DNA of 64,000 nt from Prauserella salsuginis (GTDB lineage: Bacteria; Actinomycetota; Actinomycetes; Mycobacteriales; Pseudonocardiaceae). The first letter of the stretch is position 1, and the number at the start of each line of letters is the position of its first letter. Shown piece by piece: positions 53,777 to 62,226 of the stretch. Below the pieces are notes generated by a model, which saw only the letters and a list, made by a program, of their open reading frames with translations, ran no database searches and had not been told where the DNA came from. Position numbers and translations under genes: made by a program. The stretch spans positions 62,001-126,000 of the forward strand of contig NZ_JANBBF010000016.1 in the NCBI RefSeq assembly GCF_024648885.1, given 5' to 3'.

Positions 53777-54769
53777 TTAGCGCACGACGACGGTGTGTTC
53801 CCCGCGCGGGCGCAACTCGCCGATGACGGGCGCGCCCGGTACCTCACCCGCGACGAGCAGGCCTCCCGACGTCTGCGCATCGGCCAGTAGCAGTGCCGTG
53901 TCGTCGTCCACACCGGACAGGTCGGCGCTGGGGCGAACCCAGTCGAGGTTGCGGGTGCTGCCGCCGGGGACGAACCCGTCGGCCAGCGCCTGCCGCGTAC
54001 CGTCCACATAGGGCACTGCCGCGGCGTCGATCACGGCGGTGACGCCGCTGGCGCGCGCGAGCTTGTGCACGTGCCCGAGGAGTCCGAAGCCCGTGACGTC
54101 GGTGGCGCAGCGGATGCCCGCCTCGACGGCCGCTCGGGATGCGGCGTCGTTGAGGGTGGTCATCACGGCGATCGCGGCCTCGTTGCGGTCACCCGTCGCC
54201 TTGTGACGGGCGTTGAGCACGCCCAGGCCGAGTGGCTTCGTCAGCGACAGTGGCAGGCCGGGCGTGCCGGCGTCGTTGCGCAACAGCCGGTCCGGGTCGG
54301 CGAGACCGGTGACCGCGAGGCCGTACTTCGGTTCCGGATCGTCGACGCTGTGCCCGCCGGCGAGGTGGCAGCCGGCGGCCGTGCAGACATCGGCGCCGCC
54401 TCGCAGCACCTCGGTCGCCAGGTCCGGGGACAACCGTTCCCTCGGCCAGCACAGTAGATTCAACGCCAGCAGCGGTGCGGCGCCCATGGCGTAGACGTCG
54501 GACAACGCGTTGGTCGCAGCGATGCGGCCCCAGTCGTAGGCGTCGTCGACGACGGGCGTGAAGAAGTCCGTCGTCGCGACGACCGCTCTGCCACCGTCGA
54601 TCCGCACCGCTGCGGCGTCGTCGCCGGTGTCCAGGCCGACCAGCAGGTCGCCGGCTGCTCCCGGCGGCGTGACGGTGCCCAGGCCGCGAACCATGTCCTC
54701 GAGTTCACCGGCGGGGATCTTGCAGGCGCAGCCGCCACCGTGGGCGTATTGGGTCAGTCGCGGGGTCAT
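53777..54769 (-). CDS. selD: Selenide, water dikinase (selenophosphate synthetase)
   Basis: 330-aa SelD. It makes selenophosphate from selenide and ATP. The active-site segment GGGCACKIP (about residues 12-20) has Cys rather than selenocysteine, with the catalytic Lys. Other motifs are TTDFFTPVVDDAYDWGRIAATNALSDVYAMG and GGHSVDDPEPKYGLAVTG. ATG 54769 matches the family start; the frame is open to 54838. It is divergent from tRNA-Sec, selA and selB. Confidence 0.95.
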   Translation of the reverse strand: MTPRLTQYAHGGGCACKIPAGELEDMVRGLGTVTPPGAAGDLLVGLDTGDDAAAVRIDGGRAVVATTDFFTPVVDDAYDWGRIAATNALSDVYAMGAAPLLALNLLCWPRERLSPDLATEVLRGGADVCTAAGCHLAGGHSVDDPEPKYGLAVTGLADPDRLLRNDAGTPGLPLSLTKPLGLGVLNARHKATGDRNEAAIAVMTTLNDAASRAAVEAGIRCATDVTGFGLLGHVHKLARASGVTAVIDAAAVPYVDGTRQALADGFVPGGSTRNLDWVRPSADLSGVDDDTALLLADAQTSGGLLVAGEVPGAPVIGELRPRGEHTVVVR

Positions 54770-54846
54770 ACCCCGATCCTGCCTGTGCGAGCCGTGATCG
54801 TCCTTGCGAGGATGACGGCATGTCGGTGATCGCGGCATTGCTGCAG

Positions 54847-54938
54847 GGAGGCGCTTCCGGCCTGGTGACCGGCCCGGTCTTCAACACCGTGGAACGGCAG
54901 ACACTGCCGTTGGCGGGTTCGATTCCCGTTCGCCTCCG
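54847..54938 (+). tRNA. selC: tRNA-Sec (anticodon UCA)
   Basis: A 92-nt tRNA with the acceptor arms GGAGGCG (54847-54853) and CGCCTCC (54931-54937) and discriminator G. The anticodon loop CTTCAAC gives anticodon TCA at 54881-54883, which reads UGA. The long variable arm is a perfect 8-bp stem, AACGGCAG-aca-CTGCCGTT (54893-54911), and the T loop is TTCGATT. A long variable arm plus a UCA anticodon identifies selenocysteine tRNA. CCA is not encoded. It lies between selD and selA. Confidence 0.93.
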
Positions 54939-54962
54939 CCGGGACCGGTGCGGGGGTGCGTC

Positions 54963-56267
54963 GTGACAGACCCACGGCGGCGCATCCCCCGCACCGACGC
55001 CCTGCTCGCCGAACCACGACTCGTGAAGGCGGCGGAGGAACTGGGCCGGGATCGCGTGAAGGCGGCGATCGTGACGGCGCAGCAGCGCGCCAGGGCCGGT
55101 GAGATCGCTCCGGAGGACGTGGTGGAGGCCGCACTCGCCGGTGTCGAGTCGCCGACGGTACGGCGGCCTGCGGGCCTGGCACCGGTGGTGAACGCGACCG
55201 GCGTCATCGTGCACACGAACCTGGGAAGGGCACCGCTGTCGGGCTCGGCGCTGGAGGCGGTGCGCACCGCGGGTGGCTACACCGACGTCGAGTTCGATCT
55301 CACCGACGGCAGGCGCGCCCGGAGGGGCAGGGGAGCCCTCGCGGCCCTGGCCGACGCGGTGCCGGACGCCGGTGACGTGCACGTGGTGAACAACAACGCC
55401 GCCGCGCTGCTGCTGTGTGCCCTGACGTTGGCACCGGGCAGGGAGATCGTGCTGAGCCGGGGCGAGCTCGTCGAGATCGGCGACGGGTTCCGGATCCCGG
55501 AGCTGCTGACCTCGGCGGGTACGCGGCTGCGGGAGGTCGGCACGACGAACCGCACGAGCGTCGCCGACTACGCCGCCGCGATCGGCCCGGACACGGGCTG
55601 CGTGCTCAAGGTGCATCCGTCGAACTTCCGGGTCACCGGTTTCGCCGCGGAGGCCTCGATCGCCGAGCTGGCGGATCTGGGGGTTCCGGTGGTCGCGGAC
55701 ATCGGTTCCGGCCTGCTGCGGCCGCATCCGCTGTTGCCGGACGAACCGGATGCGACGACGGCGCTGCGTGCGGGTGCTGCCGTGGTCACGGCGAGCGGCG
55801 ACAAGCTGCTCGGCGGCCCGCAGGCCGGCCTGCTGCTGGGCGATACGGCGCTGGTGGAACGACTGCGGCGGCATCCCGCGGCGCGAGCGTTGCGTGTGGA
55901 CAAGCTGACACTGGCCGCGCTGGAGGCCACCCTGCGGGGCGATGTCCCGCCGGTGGTGGTGGCGCTGGACGCCGATGTGAACGACCTGTGGTCGCGGGCG
56001 GAGCGACTCGCGGCGGAGCTGACAACTCGTGGGGTGGCGGCCACGGCCGTGGCATCGGTCGCCGCCGTGGGGGGTGGGGGAGCGCCCGGTGTGGAACTGC
56101 CGAGTGCGGCGGTGAGTCTGCCGGAGCACTACGCCGACCTGCTGCGCGCGGGCTCACCCGCCGTCGTCGGCAGGCTCGATCGCCGGCGCTGCCTGCTGGA
56201 CCTGCGAACCGTGCCGGAGAGCGACGATCGCAGGCTGGTCGAGGCGGTGATGCGGTGCACGTCGTAG
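54963..56267 (+). CDS. selA: L-seryl-tRNA(Sec) selenium transferase
   Basis: 434-aa PLP enzyme that turns seryl-tRNA(Sec) into selenocysteyl-tRNA(Sec) with selenophosphate. The family blocks are INATGVIVHTNLGRAPL-like (VNATGVIVHTNLGRAPLS), VNNNAAALLL, EIGDGFRIPE and TASGDKLLGGPQAG, whose Lys binds PLP. GTG 54963 is used, 24 bp after the tRNA; an in-frame GTG at 54948 adds five residues. Its last 13 bp overlap selB. Confidence 0.95.
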   Translation: MTDPRRRIPRTDALLAEPRLVKAAEELGRDRVKAAIVTAQQRARAGEIAPEDVVEAALAGVESPTVRRPAGLAPVVNATGVIVHTNLGRAPLSGSALEAVRTAGGYTDVEFDLTDGRRARRGRGALAALADAVPDAGDVHVVNNNAAALLLCALTLAPGREIVLSRGELVEIGDGFRIPELLTSAGTRLREVGTTNRTSVADYAAAIGPDTGCVLKVHPSNFRVTGFAAEASIAELADLGVPVVADIGSGLLRPHPLLPDEPDATTALRAGAAVVTASGDKLLGGPQAGLLLGDTALVERLRRHPAARALRVDKLTLAALEATLRGDVPPVVVALDADVNDLWSRAERLAAELTTRGVAATAVASVAAVGGGGAPGVELPSAAVSLPEHYADLLRAGSPAVVGRLDRRRCLLDLRTVPESDDRRLVEAVMRCTS

Positions 56268-58072
56268 CCACCGCGGGTCACGTCGACCACGGCAAGTCGA
56301 CGGTGGTGCGCGCGTTGACCGGGATGGAGCCGGACCGGTTGGCGGAGGAGCAGCGGCGGGGCCTGACGGTGGACCTCGGCTTCGCCTGGACGCGGCTGTC
56401 GAGTGACGAGACCGGTGGTCGCGACGGTGCGGCGGGTGCCGTGACAGCGCAGCGGGTCGCCGCCGGCGCTGCGGGCGGTGTGGACGACGTCGTGGCGTTC
56501 GTCGACGTGCCCGGCCACGAACGGTTCGTGCCGAACATGCTCGCGGGCGCAGGGCCGGTGACGGCGGCGATGTTCGTGGTGGCGGCCGATGAGGGATGGC
56601 AGGCCCAGTCGGCGGAGCATCTCGCGGCGCTCGACGCCTTCGGGGTGTCGCGGGGGCTGCTGGTCGTCACGAAGACGGACCGGGCCGATCCCGGCCAGGT
56701 GATCGCCGACGCCCGCGCGCGGATGGCGGCCACGACGCTCGGCGACGTACCCGCGGTAGCCGTGAGCGGGCGCACCGGCGCGGGACTTGCCGACCTGCGG
56801 CACGCGCTCGCGGCCCTGGTACGCGGCATGCCCGCTCCGGACGCCGGGGCCGACGTCCGGTTGTGGGCCGACCGGGTGTTCACGATTCGTGGCGCGGGCA
56901 CGGTCGTGACGGGAACGCTGGGTGCGGGCCGCATCGCCGTGGGAGACGAGCTCGAACTGTCCGGCTCCGGCAGGCGGGTCACGGTGCGCGGACTCCAGGC
57001 ACTCGGGAGCGATCGGGACGCGGTCGACGCGGTCGCGCGGGTGGCGGTGAACCTGCGGGGCGTCGACCGTTCCGGGCTCCGGAGGGGTGAGGCACTGCTG
57101 ACACCCGGCGCGTGGCGGCCCGCGTCGGAGGCCGACGTGCGGCTGCGTGGTGACAAGGCGGGTGAACTGCACCGGGACCTCGTCCTGCACGTCGGCGCGG
57201 CCGCCGTGTCGTGCCGGATCCGTCCGCTCGGTGACGACACGGCGAGGGTGACGTTCCGTGAGCCGCTGCCGTTGCGTCGAGGCGACACCGGACTGCTGCG
57301 GGATCCGGGCGAACACCGTGTACCCGCGGGTGTCGAGATCCTCGACCCGGATCCGCCCGCCCTGCGCAGGCGCGGAGCGGCTCGCGAGCGCGCCAGGGAA
57401 CTGGCCGAGGCGGACCCGGCCGTGGCCTACGTACGCCGCTGCGGGGTCGTGGCAGCGGCGGAGCTGCACGCCCGCGGGTTCCACCCGGACGTGCCGGTCC
57501 TCGACGGTCTGCACGTCGACGCCGATCTGCTCGCGGCCCTGCCGGCACGGGCGCGTGACCGGGTCGGCGCCTTCACCGCCTCGGACCCGCTCGCGGCGGG
57601 CATGCCGGTGGACGCGCTGCGGCGCGAGCTGGATGTCCCGGCGGTGCTGATGCCCCGCATCGTCGATCGCGCGGGGTTGGAGTGCGGCGACGGGCTGGTC
57701 CGCAGCCCCGGGGCCGGTGGGCTTCCGGCTGCGGTCGACCGGGCGGTGGCGGAGCTCGAACGGCGCCTGTCGGCGGAACCGTTCCGGGCGCCGGAGGCCG
57801 ACGACCTCGCCGAACTGGGGCTGGGACAGCGAGAACTGGCCGCGGCGGAGCGTGCGAACAGGCTCGTGCGGCTCACCGACACCGTGGTGCTGGCGGCGGG
57901 TTCGCTCGAACGCGCCGCGGTGGAGCTGCGGCGGCTCGAGGGGCCGTTCACAGTCAGCGAGGCCCGCCGGGTGTGGGCGACCACGCGTCGGATCGCCGTG
58001 CCGTTGCTGGAGCGGCTCGACGCCGACGGCGTGACGCGGCGGCGCGACGACGGCACGCGCGAGTTGTCGTGA
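56255..58072 (+). CDS. selB: Selenocysteine-specific elongation factor SelB
   Basis: 605-aa GTPase that brings Sec-tRNA to UGA codons. G-motifs are GHVDHGKST (G1), DVPGHERFV (G3) and TKTD (G4). After the EF-Tu-like part come the long C-terminal winged-helix domains that bind the SECIS hairpin of mRNA. GTG 56255 begins VHVVATAGHVDHGKS, the family N-terminus, and overlaps selA. No selenoprotein gene is recognised in the window. Confidence 0.95.
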   Translation: MHVVATAGHVDHGKSTVVRALTGMEPDRLAEEQRRGLTVDLGFAWTRLSSDETGGRDGAAGAVTAQRVAAGAAGGVDDVVAFVDVPGHERFVPNMLAGAGPVTAAMFVVAADEGWQAQSAEHLAALDAFGVSRGLLVVTKTDRADPGQVIADARARMAATTLGDVPAVAVSGRTGAGLADLRHALAALVRGMPAPDAGADVRLWADRVFTIRGAGTVVTGTLGAGRIAVGDELELSGSGRRVTVRGLQALGSDRDAVDAVARVAVNLRGVDRSGLRRGEALLTPGAWRPASEADVRLRGDKAGELHRDLVLHVGAAAVSCRIRPLGDDTARVTFREPLPLRRGDTGLLRDPGEHRVPAGVEILDPDPPALRRRGAARERARELAEADPAVAYVRRCGVVAAAELHARGFHPDVPVLDGLHVDADLLAALPARARDRVGAFTASDPLAAGMPVDALRRELDVPAVLMPRIVDRAGLECGDGLVRSPGAGGLPAAVDRAVAELERRLSAEPFRAPEADDLAELGLGQRELAAAERANRLVRLTDTVVLAAGSLERAAVELRRLEGPFTVSEARRVWATTRRIAVPLLERLDADGVTRRRDDGTRELS

Positions 58073-58116
58073 TCGTCCCGTTCGCGGGTGTTGTGAAGCG
58101 CGGTGCCGGGCGGGTG

Positions 58117-58794
58117 TCAGTGCACGCCGCGGGGCCGGAACTGGATGCTGATGCGCGGTCCGACGGGTTTCGACGTCTTGGGAACGGCGTGTTCCCACGT
58201 TCGCTGACACGAACCGCCCATCACGACGAGATCACCGTGTCCCAGGCCGTAACGCGCGGTGGTGCCGCCGCCGCGTGGCCGCAGCAGCAACGGCCGGGCA
58301 GCGCCGACGGACAGGATCGCCACCATCGTGTCCTCCGTCCGGCCACGCCCGATCGTGTCGCCGTGCCAGGCCACGCTGTCGGAGCCGTCGCGGTAGTAGC
58401 ACAGGCCCGCGGTGCGGAAAGGTTCGCCGAGTTCGGCACCGTAATGCGCGGACAGCGCGTCCCGCGCCTCGGCCAGCACGGTGTCGGGCAGGGCGTCCTG
58501 CTCGTCGTAGAAGCTCAGCAGCCGTGGCACGTCGACCGTCCGGTCGTACATCCGCCTGCGTTCGGCATGCCACGGGACCTGCGTCGCGAGCGTCCGGAAC
58601 AGCGTGTCGGCGCCGGACAGCCACCCGGGCAGCACGTCGATCCAGGCGCCGCGGCCGAGCTGTGTGCGGCGGACGTCTGTCAGCGCCCGGAGTGCCGGTG
58701 CGGCCTCGGTACCGCGGGCCTCGGAGTCGGGGTCCGCGGCTTCGGCTCCGGCGGCCGGCGCGTCGAAGAGTGATCCCTGAAGTGCCAGGTCCAT
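58117..58794 (-). CDS. AlkB-like 2-oxoglutarate/Fe(II) dioxygenase
   Basis: 225-aa protein of the AlkB family, which removes alkyl groups from nucleic acids. Iron ligands are His and Asp in AWHGDTIG and the second His in WEHAVPK; 2-oxoglutarate binding Arg residues are in RISIQFRPR. LCYYRDGSDSVAWHGD is typical of the actinobacterial ALKBH2/3-like branch. The first about 40 residues are Ala/Glu-rich and non-conserved. Convergent with selB. Confidence 0.92.
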   Translation of the reverse strand: MDLALQGSLFDAPAAGAEAADPDSEARGTEAAPALRALTDVRRTQLGRGAWIDVLPGWLSGADTLFRTLATQVPWHAERRRMYDRTVDVPRLLSFYDEQDALPDTVLAEARDALSAHYGAELGEPFRTAGLCYYRDGSDSVAWHGDTIGRGRTEDTMVAILSVGAARPLLLRPRGGGTTARYGLGHGDLVVMGGSCQRTWEHAVPKTSKPVGPRISIQFRPRGVH

Positions 58795-58906
58795 GGGCCT
58801 GACGGTACGCGATGTCGAACGGGTGTTCTACCCGTGTCCGGTGGTGGTTTCGATCATTCCCGCGTCGACGGCCCCACGGGGCAGGTCTGGCGCCTACAAT
58901 CGACCC

Positions 58907-59182
58907 ATGCATCGACCTCGACCGGTCACCGAGGTCCCCGACGTGGTCGGCCTCGGAGCCGAGGACGCGTGTGACATCGTGCGCCGCGCGGGTCTCCTCC
59001 CCGTCGGGCCGGACGGTGCTCCGGCACCGGCGACGGGTGTCGTCTCCGCGCAGCGGCCGATCGGCGCGGCCGGAGCCGAGGAGGGGGCGAAGGTCGCACT
59101 GTGGACCCACCCCGGCAAGGATTCGGCGGAGGCGCTCGTGGGGCCGACCCCACGAGAGTCGGCCGACTTCGACCCGGTGTGA
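58907..59182 (+). CDS. Small cytosolic PASTA-domain protein
   Basis: 91-aa protein holding one PASTA domain: VPDVVGLGAEDACDIVRRAGLLPVG, then GVVSAQRPIGAAGAEEGAKVALWT. There is no signal peptide or membrane helix, unlike PASTA kinases and PBPs. Its stop overlaps the Nudix start (GTGA), so they are co-translated. A role for an intracellular single PASTA domain is unknown to me. Confidence 0.82.
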   Translation: MHRPRPVTEVPDVVGLGAEDACDIVRRAGLLPVGPDGAPAPATGVVSAQRPIGAAGAEEGAKVALWTHPGKDSAEALVGPTPRESADFDPV

Positions 59183-59652
59183 GCGGACCGGGCAGGCGCA
59201 GCGCGGGCATCCTGTTGTATCGCCGCGATCGGGCTGCCGTCGAGGTGCTGATCGGGCACATGGGAGGTCCCTTCTGGGCGCGTCGGGACGTGGGGGCGTG
59301 GACCATCCCCAAGGGCGAGTACGGCGAGGACGAGGAACCCGAGGCGGCCGCACGTCGGGAGTTCGCCGAGGAGCTCGGCATGCCAGTGCCGGACGGCGCG
59401 GCGATGTCACTCGGCGACGTTCGCCAGTCCGGCGGCAAGATCGTCACCGTCTGGGCGGTGGAGGGTGATCTCGATCCCGCACGCGTCGAGGCCGGCACGT
59501 TTGAGCTGGAGTGGCCGCGCGGATCCGGTCGCACACAGGAGTTTCCGGAGCTCGACCGCGTCGAGTGGTGCACGGTCGAGGCCGCGCGAGGGCGGCTTGT
59601 CGTCGCACAGCGAGTGTTTCTGGACCGGCTCGTCGGCGAACTCGCAGGCTGA
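59179..59652 (+). CDS. Nudix hydrolase
   Basis: 157-aa Nudix protein. The Nudix box is GEYGEDEEPEAAARREFAEELG (Gx5Ex7REUxEExG), giving the metal site. The N-terminus (RRSAGILLYRRDRAAVEVLIGHMGGPFW) and WTIPKGEY are typical of the family branch acting on nucleotides such as NTPs or Ap4A; substrate not determined. GTG 59179 overlaps the PASTA stop; a longer frame from 59101 conflicts with that gene. Confidence 0.9.
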   Translation: MSGPGRRSAGILLYRRDRAAVEVLIGHMGGPFWARRDVGAWTIPKGEYGEDEEPEAAARREFAEELGMPVPDGAAMSLGDVRQSGGKIVTVWAVEGDLDPARVEAGTFELEWPRGSGRTQEFPELDRVEWCTVEAARGRLVVAQRVFLDRLVGELAG

Positions 59653-59754
59653 TGTCGTTGGCGGCACCGGTGGTCCGGTCCAGTCCGGTTCGGACATCAC
59701 GGACACCCGGCGTCGTGATGGTTTCGCCGTCGCCTGTTCGGGTAAGCCGGGAGT

Positions 59755-60252
59755 ATGACGATGGCGCCGGAAGCGAGTGAGGCGGCCGACGGTGTATTCG
59801 GGCCGGTGCGGCTGGTGAGGGAGGCCGCGACGCGCGCGCTCCACGGACGGGGATGGCGGATCCGGGTGCTCTCGTCCTATTCGGTTCCGGTGGGGCAGGG
59901 GAGCGCGGAACTGCACAGTCTCGCCGATGTCGTGGAGTTCGTCTGCGCGCAGTGTCTGGAGTGGTGCGAGGCGACGCTCGTGGCGATTCGGCGCCGGTAT
60001 CTCGTGTGCCCGGGCTGTTTCGGTGCGCAGCCGCGGGCCGTCGCCCCGGAACCGATCCCCGCGGGGTCCGGCGGGTCGGAGCCTGCCGGGTCACAGTCCG
60101 CCGTGTCGGCGCTGCCCGTGCCGCAGGCCGCGGCATCGTCGCAGTCCGCCGCTTCGCAGCGTGCTGCGGCGCCGACGTCACTGACCGGTACGCGCCGCGC
60201 GCCGTGGAGCCTGCACGCCGCCCGTACCTGCCGCCGCGAACGCGCGGGGTGA
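59755..60252 (+). CDS. Hypothetical protein with zinc-ribbon-like cysteines
   Basis: 165-aa protein of unknown function. The central region has FVCAQCLEWC followed 17 residues later by CPGC, a CxxC...CxxC arrangement that could bind zinc. The first about 90 residues look structured, whereas the C-terminal part is Ala/Ser/Gln-rich and probably disordered. ATG at 59758 is a near alternative start. It is not in an obvious operon and is followed by the truncated SMR gene on the opposite strand. Confidence 0.6.
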   Translation: MTMAPEASEAADGVFGPVRLVREAATRALHGRGWRIRVLSSYSVPVGQGSAELHSLADVVEFVCAQCLEWCEATLVAIRRRYLVCPGCFGAQPRAVAPEPIPAGSGGSEPAGSQSAVSALPVPQAAASSQSAASQRAAAPTSLTGTRRAPWSLHAARTCRRERAG

Positions 60253-60267
60253 CCCGGTGGGCGGGTG

Positions 60268-60540
60268 TCAGCCGGTGAGACTGAGCCCGACGACCCCGGC
60301 GACGATCGCGGCGATACTGAGCAGCCGCGTGCGGGAAGCCGGTTCGCCGAGTCGGACCATGCCGGTGAGGGCGACGCCGACGGCGCCGATGCCGATCCAG
60401 GCGCCGTAGGCGGTGCCGACAGGCACCGTGCGGAGCGCGTGGGTGAGCATGCCCAGGCTGATCATCGCGAGTGTGATGCCGGTGACGGCCCACCAGGGGC
60501 GGCTCGCTCCGTCGGCCACCGTCGAGGCCAGGGACGACGG
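60268..60540 (-). pseudogene. Truncated SMR (small multidrug resistance) transporter, 5' end missing
   Basis: The minus strand encodes the last three membrane segments of an SMR/SugE protein: WWAVTGITLAMISLGML, then TVPVGTAYGAWIGIGAVGVAL, then LLSIAAIVAGVVGLSLTG. The first about 25 residues, with the TM1 Glu essential for drug binding, are absent; the open frame continues into unrelated hydrophilic sequence. The break coincides with that of the TetR remnant on the other strand, so one deletion of the shared 5' region explains both. Not expected to be functional. Confidence 0.75.
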
Positions 60541-60772
60541 GAAGCTGCTCGAGCGTCTCGGCCGGGCGGTCGCCGAGGGGGATCTGCCCGCGAACGCCGA
60601 TCCCGGCACATTGGCGTCCTACGGGACCACGGTGTTGCACGGACTCTCGATTCAGGCGCGTGACGGATGCACCCGGGAGCAGGCGCACGCCGTGATCGGC
60701 GGCGCGATGCTGGGGTGGGACGAGCTCGTGCGGTGCGCGGAGCAAGCGGCACGGGGCGACAGAGACGTATAA
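60505..60772 (+). pseudogene. Truncated TetR regulator, DNA-binding domain missing
   Basis: The plus strand encodes a typical TetR C-terminal domain: DDGKLLERLGRAVAEGDLPANADPG, LASYGTTVLHGLSIQARDGCTREQ, AVIGGAMLGWDELV. The HTH half is missing, and upstream sequence in this frame is the antisense of the SMR remnant. SMR and TetR genes are commonly divergent, so this looks like the other side of the same deletion. It ends with TAA at 60770-60772. Confidence 0.72.
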
Positions 60773-60898
60773 CGACCTATACGGCACCGCTTTTGGCTGC
60801 CGCCTCGCTCTCTCACCCTGGGCGTGCCCCTCACCGAGAACGCACGGAGGCCGGAAAATCGCTGGGCCCGGCGGGCGGTCGAGTGCCAGGGTCGGCAC

Positions 60899-61756
60899 AT
60901 GTCCTCGCCGACCCTGATCTTCGTCCCCGGTTCGAACAGCAACTCGTTCTCGGTGGCGCCGTTGCTGCGGGAGCTGACCCTGCTGGGGGTGCGGGCGCTC
61001 GCCGTCGACCTGCCCGGTCACGGTTTCGGCGGTACTTGGCCCGCCGCCTACCAGGCTCCGCAGGACACGGCCGCGCTCGGCGCTGTGCCGTCGAAGGCCG
61101 CCGGGCTGACGGTGGCGGACGCGGCCGAGCACCTCGCGGCCGCCGTCCGTAGGGCGCGCGAGCACGGGCCCGTCGTCGTGGTGGCACACAGCCGCGGCGG
61201 GTTGCCGCTCACCAGGCTGGTGAGCACCGAGCCGGAGCTGGTCGACCGGGCCGTGTACATCGCGGCGTGGTGCCCGGTCGCGGCCACGGTGGCCGAGTAC
61301 ATGGCCGTGCCCGAGTACGCCGCCAGCGCATTGAACGGTCTGCCGAACGTGCTCGTCGCCGACCCCGCGCAACTCGGCGCGCTCCGGATGAACTGGCGCA
61401 AGGCCGACCCGGACGTGCTCGCGGCGCTCAAACACGCGATGCTCGCCGACGGCACCGACGAGGAGCTCCTCGCCTACCTGGCCCTGCTCGACCCGGACGA
61501 GATCCTCGACCCGGGCGAGCGTGCCGACCCCGCCCGATGGGGACGCGTGCCGCACACGTACGTGCGGCTCGCGGACGACACGTCCATGCCGCCCGCGATG
61601 CAGGACCGGCTGATCGCCGACGCGGACGCGGTCACGCCTCACGATCCGTTCGCCGTGCACACGCTGCCCGGTAGTCACGCGGGATTCCTCGTTCGCGCCG
61701 AGGCGAGGGTACAGGCGGCGCAGCTGTTGGCCCGCATCGCGGGAGGGACGCCGTGA
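60899..61756 (+). CDS. Alpha/beta hydrolase (esterase-like)
   Basis: 285-aa alpha/beta hydrolase: FVPGSNSNSFSV oxyanion region, DLPGHGFGGTW, nucleophile in VVAHSRGGLP, and catalytic His in LPGSHAGFLV. This resembles the methyl-esterase/hydroxynitrile-lyase-like group of small esterases. The insert from about 150 to 200 forms a helical lid. ATG 60899 starts at the conserved TLIFVPG; an in-frame start at 60824 adds 25 charged residues. No clear operon partners. Confidence 0.85.
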   Translation: MSSPTLIFVPGSNSNSFSVAPLLRELTLLGVRALAVDLPGHGFGGTWPAAYQAPQDTAALGAVPSKAAGLTVADAAEHLAAAVRRAREHGPVVVVAHSRGGLPLTRLVSTEPELVDRAVYIAAWCPVAATVAEYMAVPEYAASALNGLPNVLVADPAQLGALRMNWRKADPDVLAALKHAMLADGTDEELLAYLALLDPDEILDPGERADPARWGRVPHTYVRLADDTSMPPAMQDRLIADADAVTPHDPFAVHTLPGSHAGFLVRAEARVQAAQLLARIAGGTP

Positions 61757-61821
61757 CGATGGCGCCTCACGCCGGCGGTGCAGTCCACAGTGGAGGCCGG
61801 CGGCGGGTCGGGGTGCCGCCG

Positions 61822-62169
61822 TCAGCCAGGGGGCCACTCCATGCCTCGTCCGCCGAGGACGTGGCAGTGGGCGTGAAAGACGGTCTGCTGGCCGTCCTTG
61901 CCGGTGTTGAACACGAGCCGGTACCCGGCGGCATCGACCCCGTCGTCGGCGGCGACCGTCCCCGCGACGTTCAGCACCTCACCCGCCAGCGCAGGGTCGG
62001 CGGCCGCCATCGACGCGGCGTCGACGTGGTGGGCCTTGGGGATGACCAGCACGTGGGTGGGCGCCTGCGGGTTGATGTCGCGGAACGCCAGCACGGAGCC
62101 GGTCTCGTGGACGATCGTGGCGGGCACGGACCGTTCGACGATGTTGCAGAACAGGCAGTCGGAACTCAC
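61822..62169 (-). CDS. HIT-family (HINT-like) nucleotide hydrolase
   Basis: 115-aa HIT protein. The catalytic motif is FHAHCHVLGG (His-x-His-x-His), and an N-terminal CLFCNI provides zinc ligands as in HINT-type enzymes. It hydrolyses AMP- or GMP-linked phosphoramidates. GTG 62169 (VSSDCLFC) is chosen; GTG 62178 is possible. The family is small and cytosolic; no operon link is evident. Confidence 0.92.
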   Translation of the reverse strand: MSSDCLFCNIVERSVPATIVHETGSVLAFRDINPQAPTHVLVIPKAHHVDAASMAAADPALAGEVLNVAGTVAADDGVDAAGYRLVFNTGKDGQQTVFHAHCHVLGGRGMEWPPG

Positions 62170-62226
62170 GCGGCACACTGTAGATCGCGCGACACGCGGC
62201 GCGACAGCGCCGGAACAAGTACGTCG

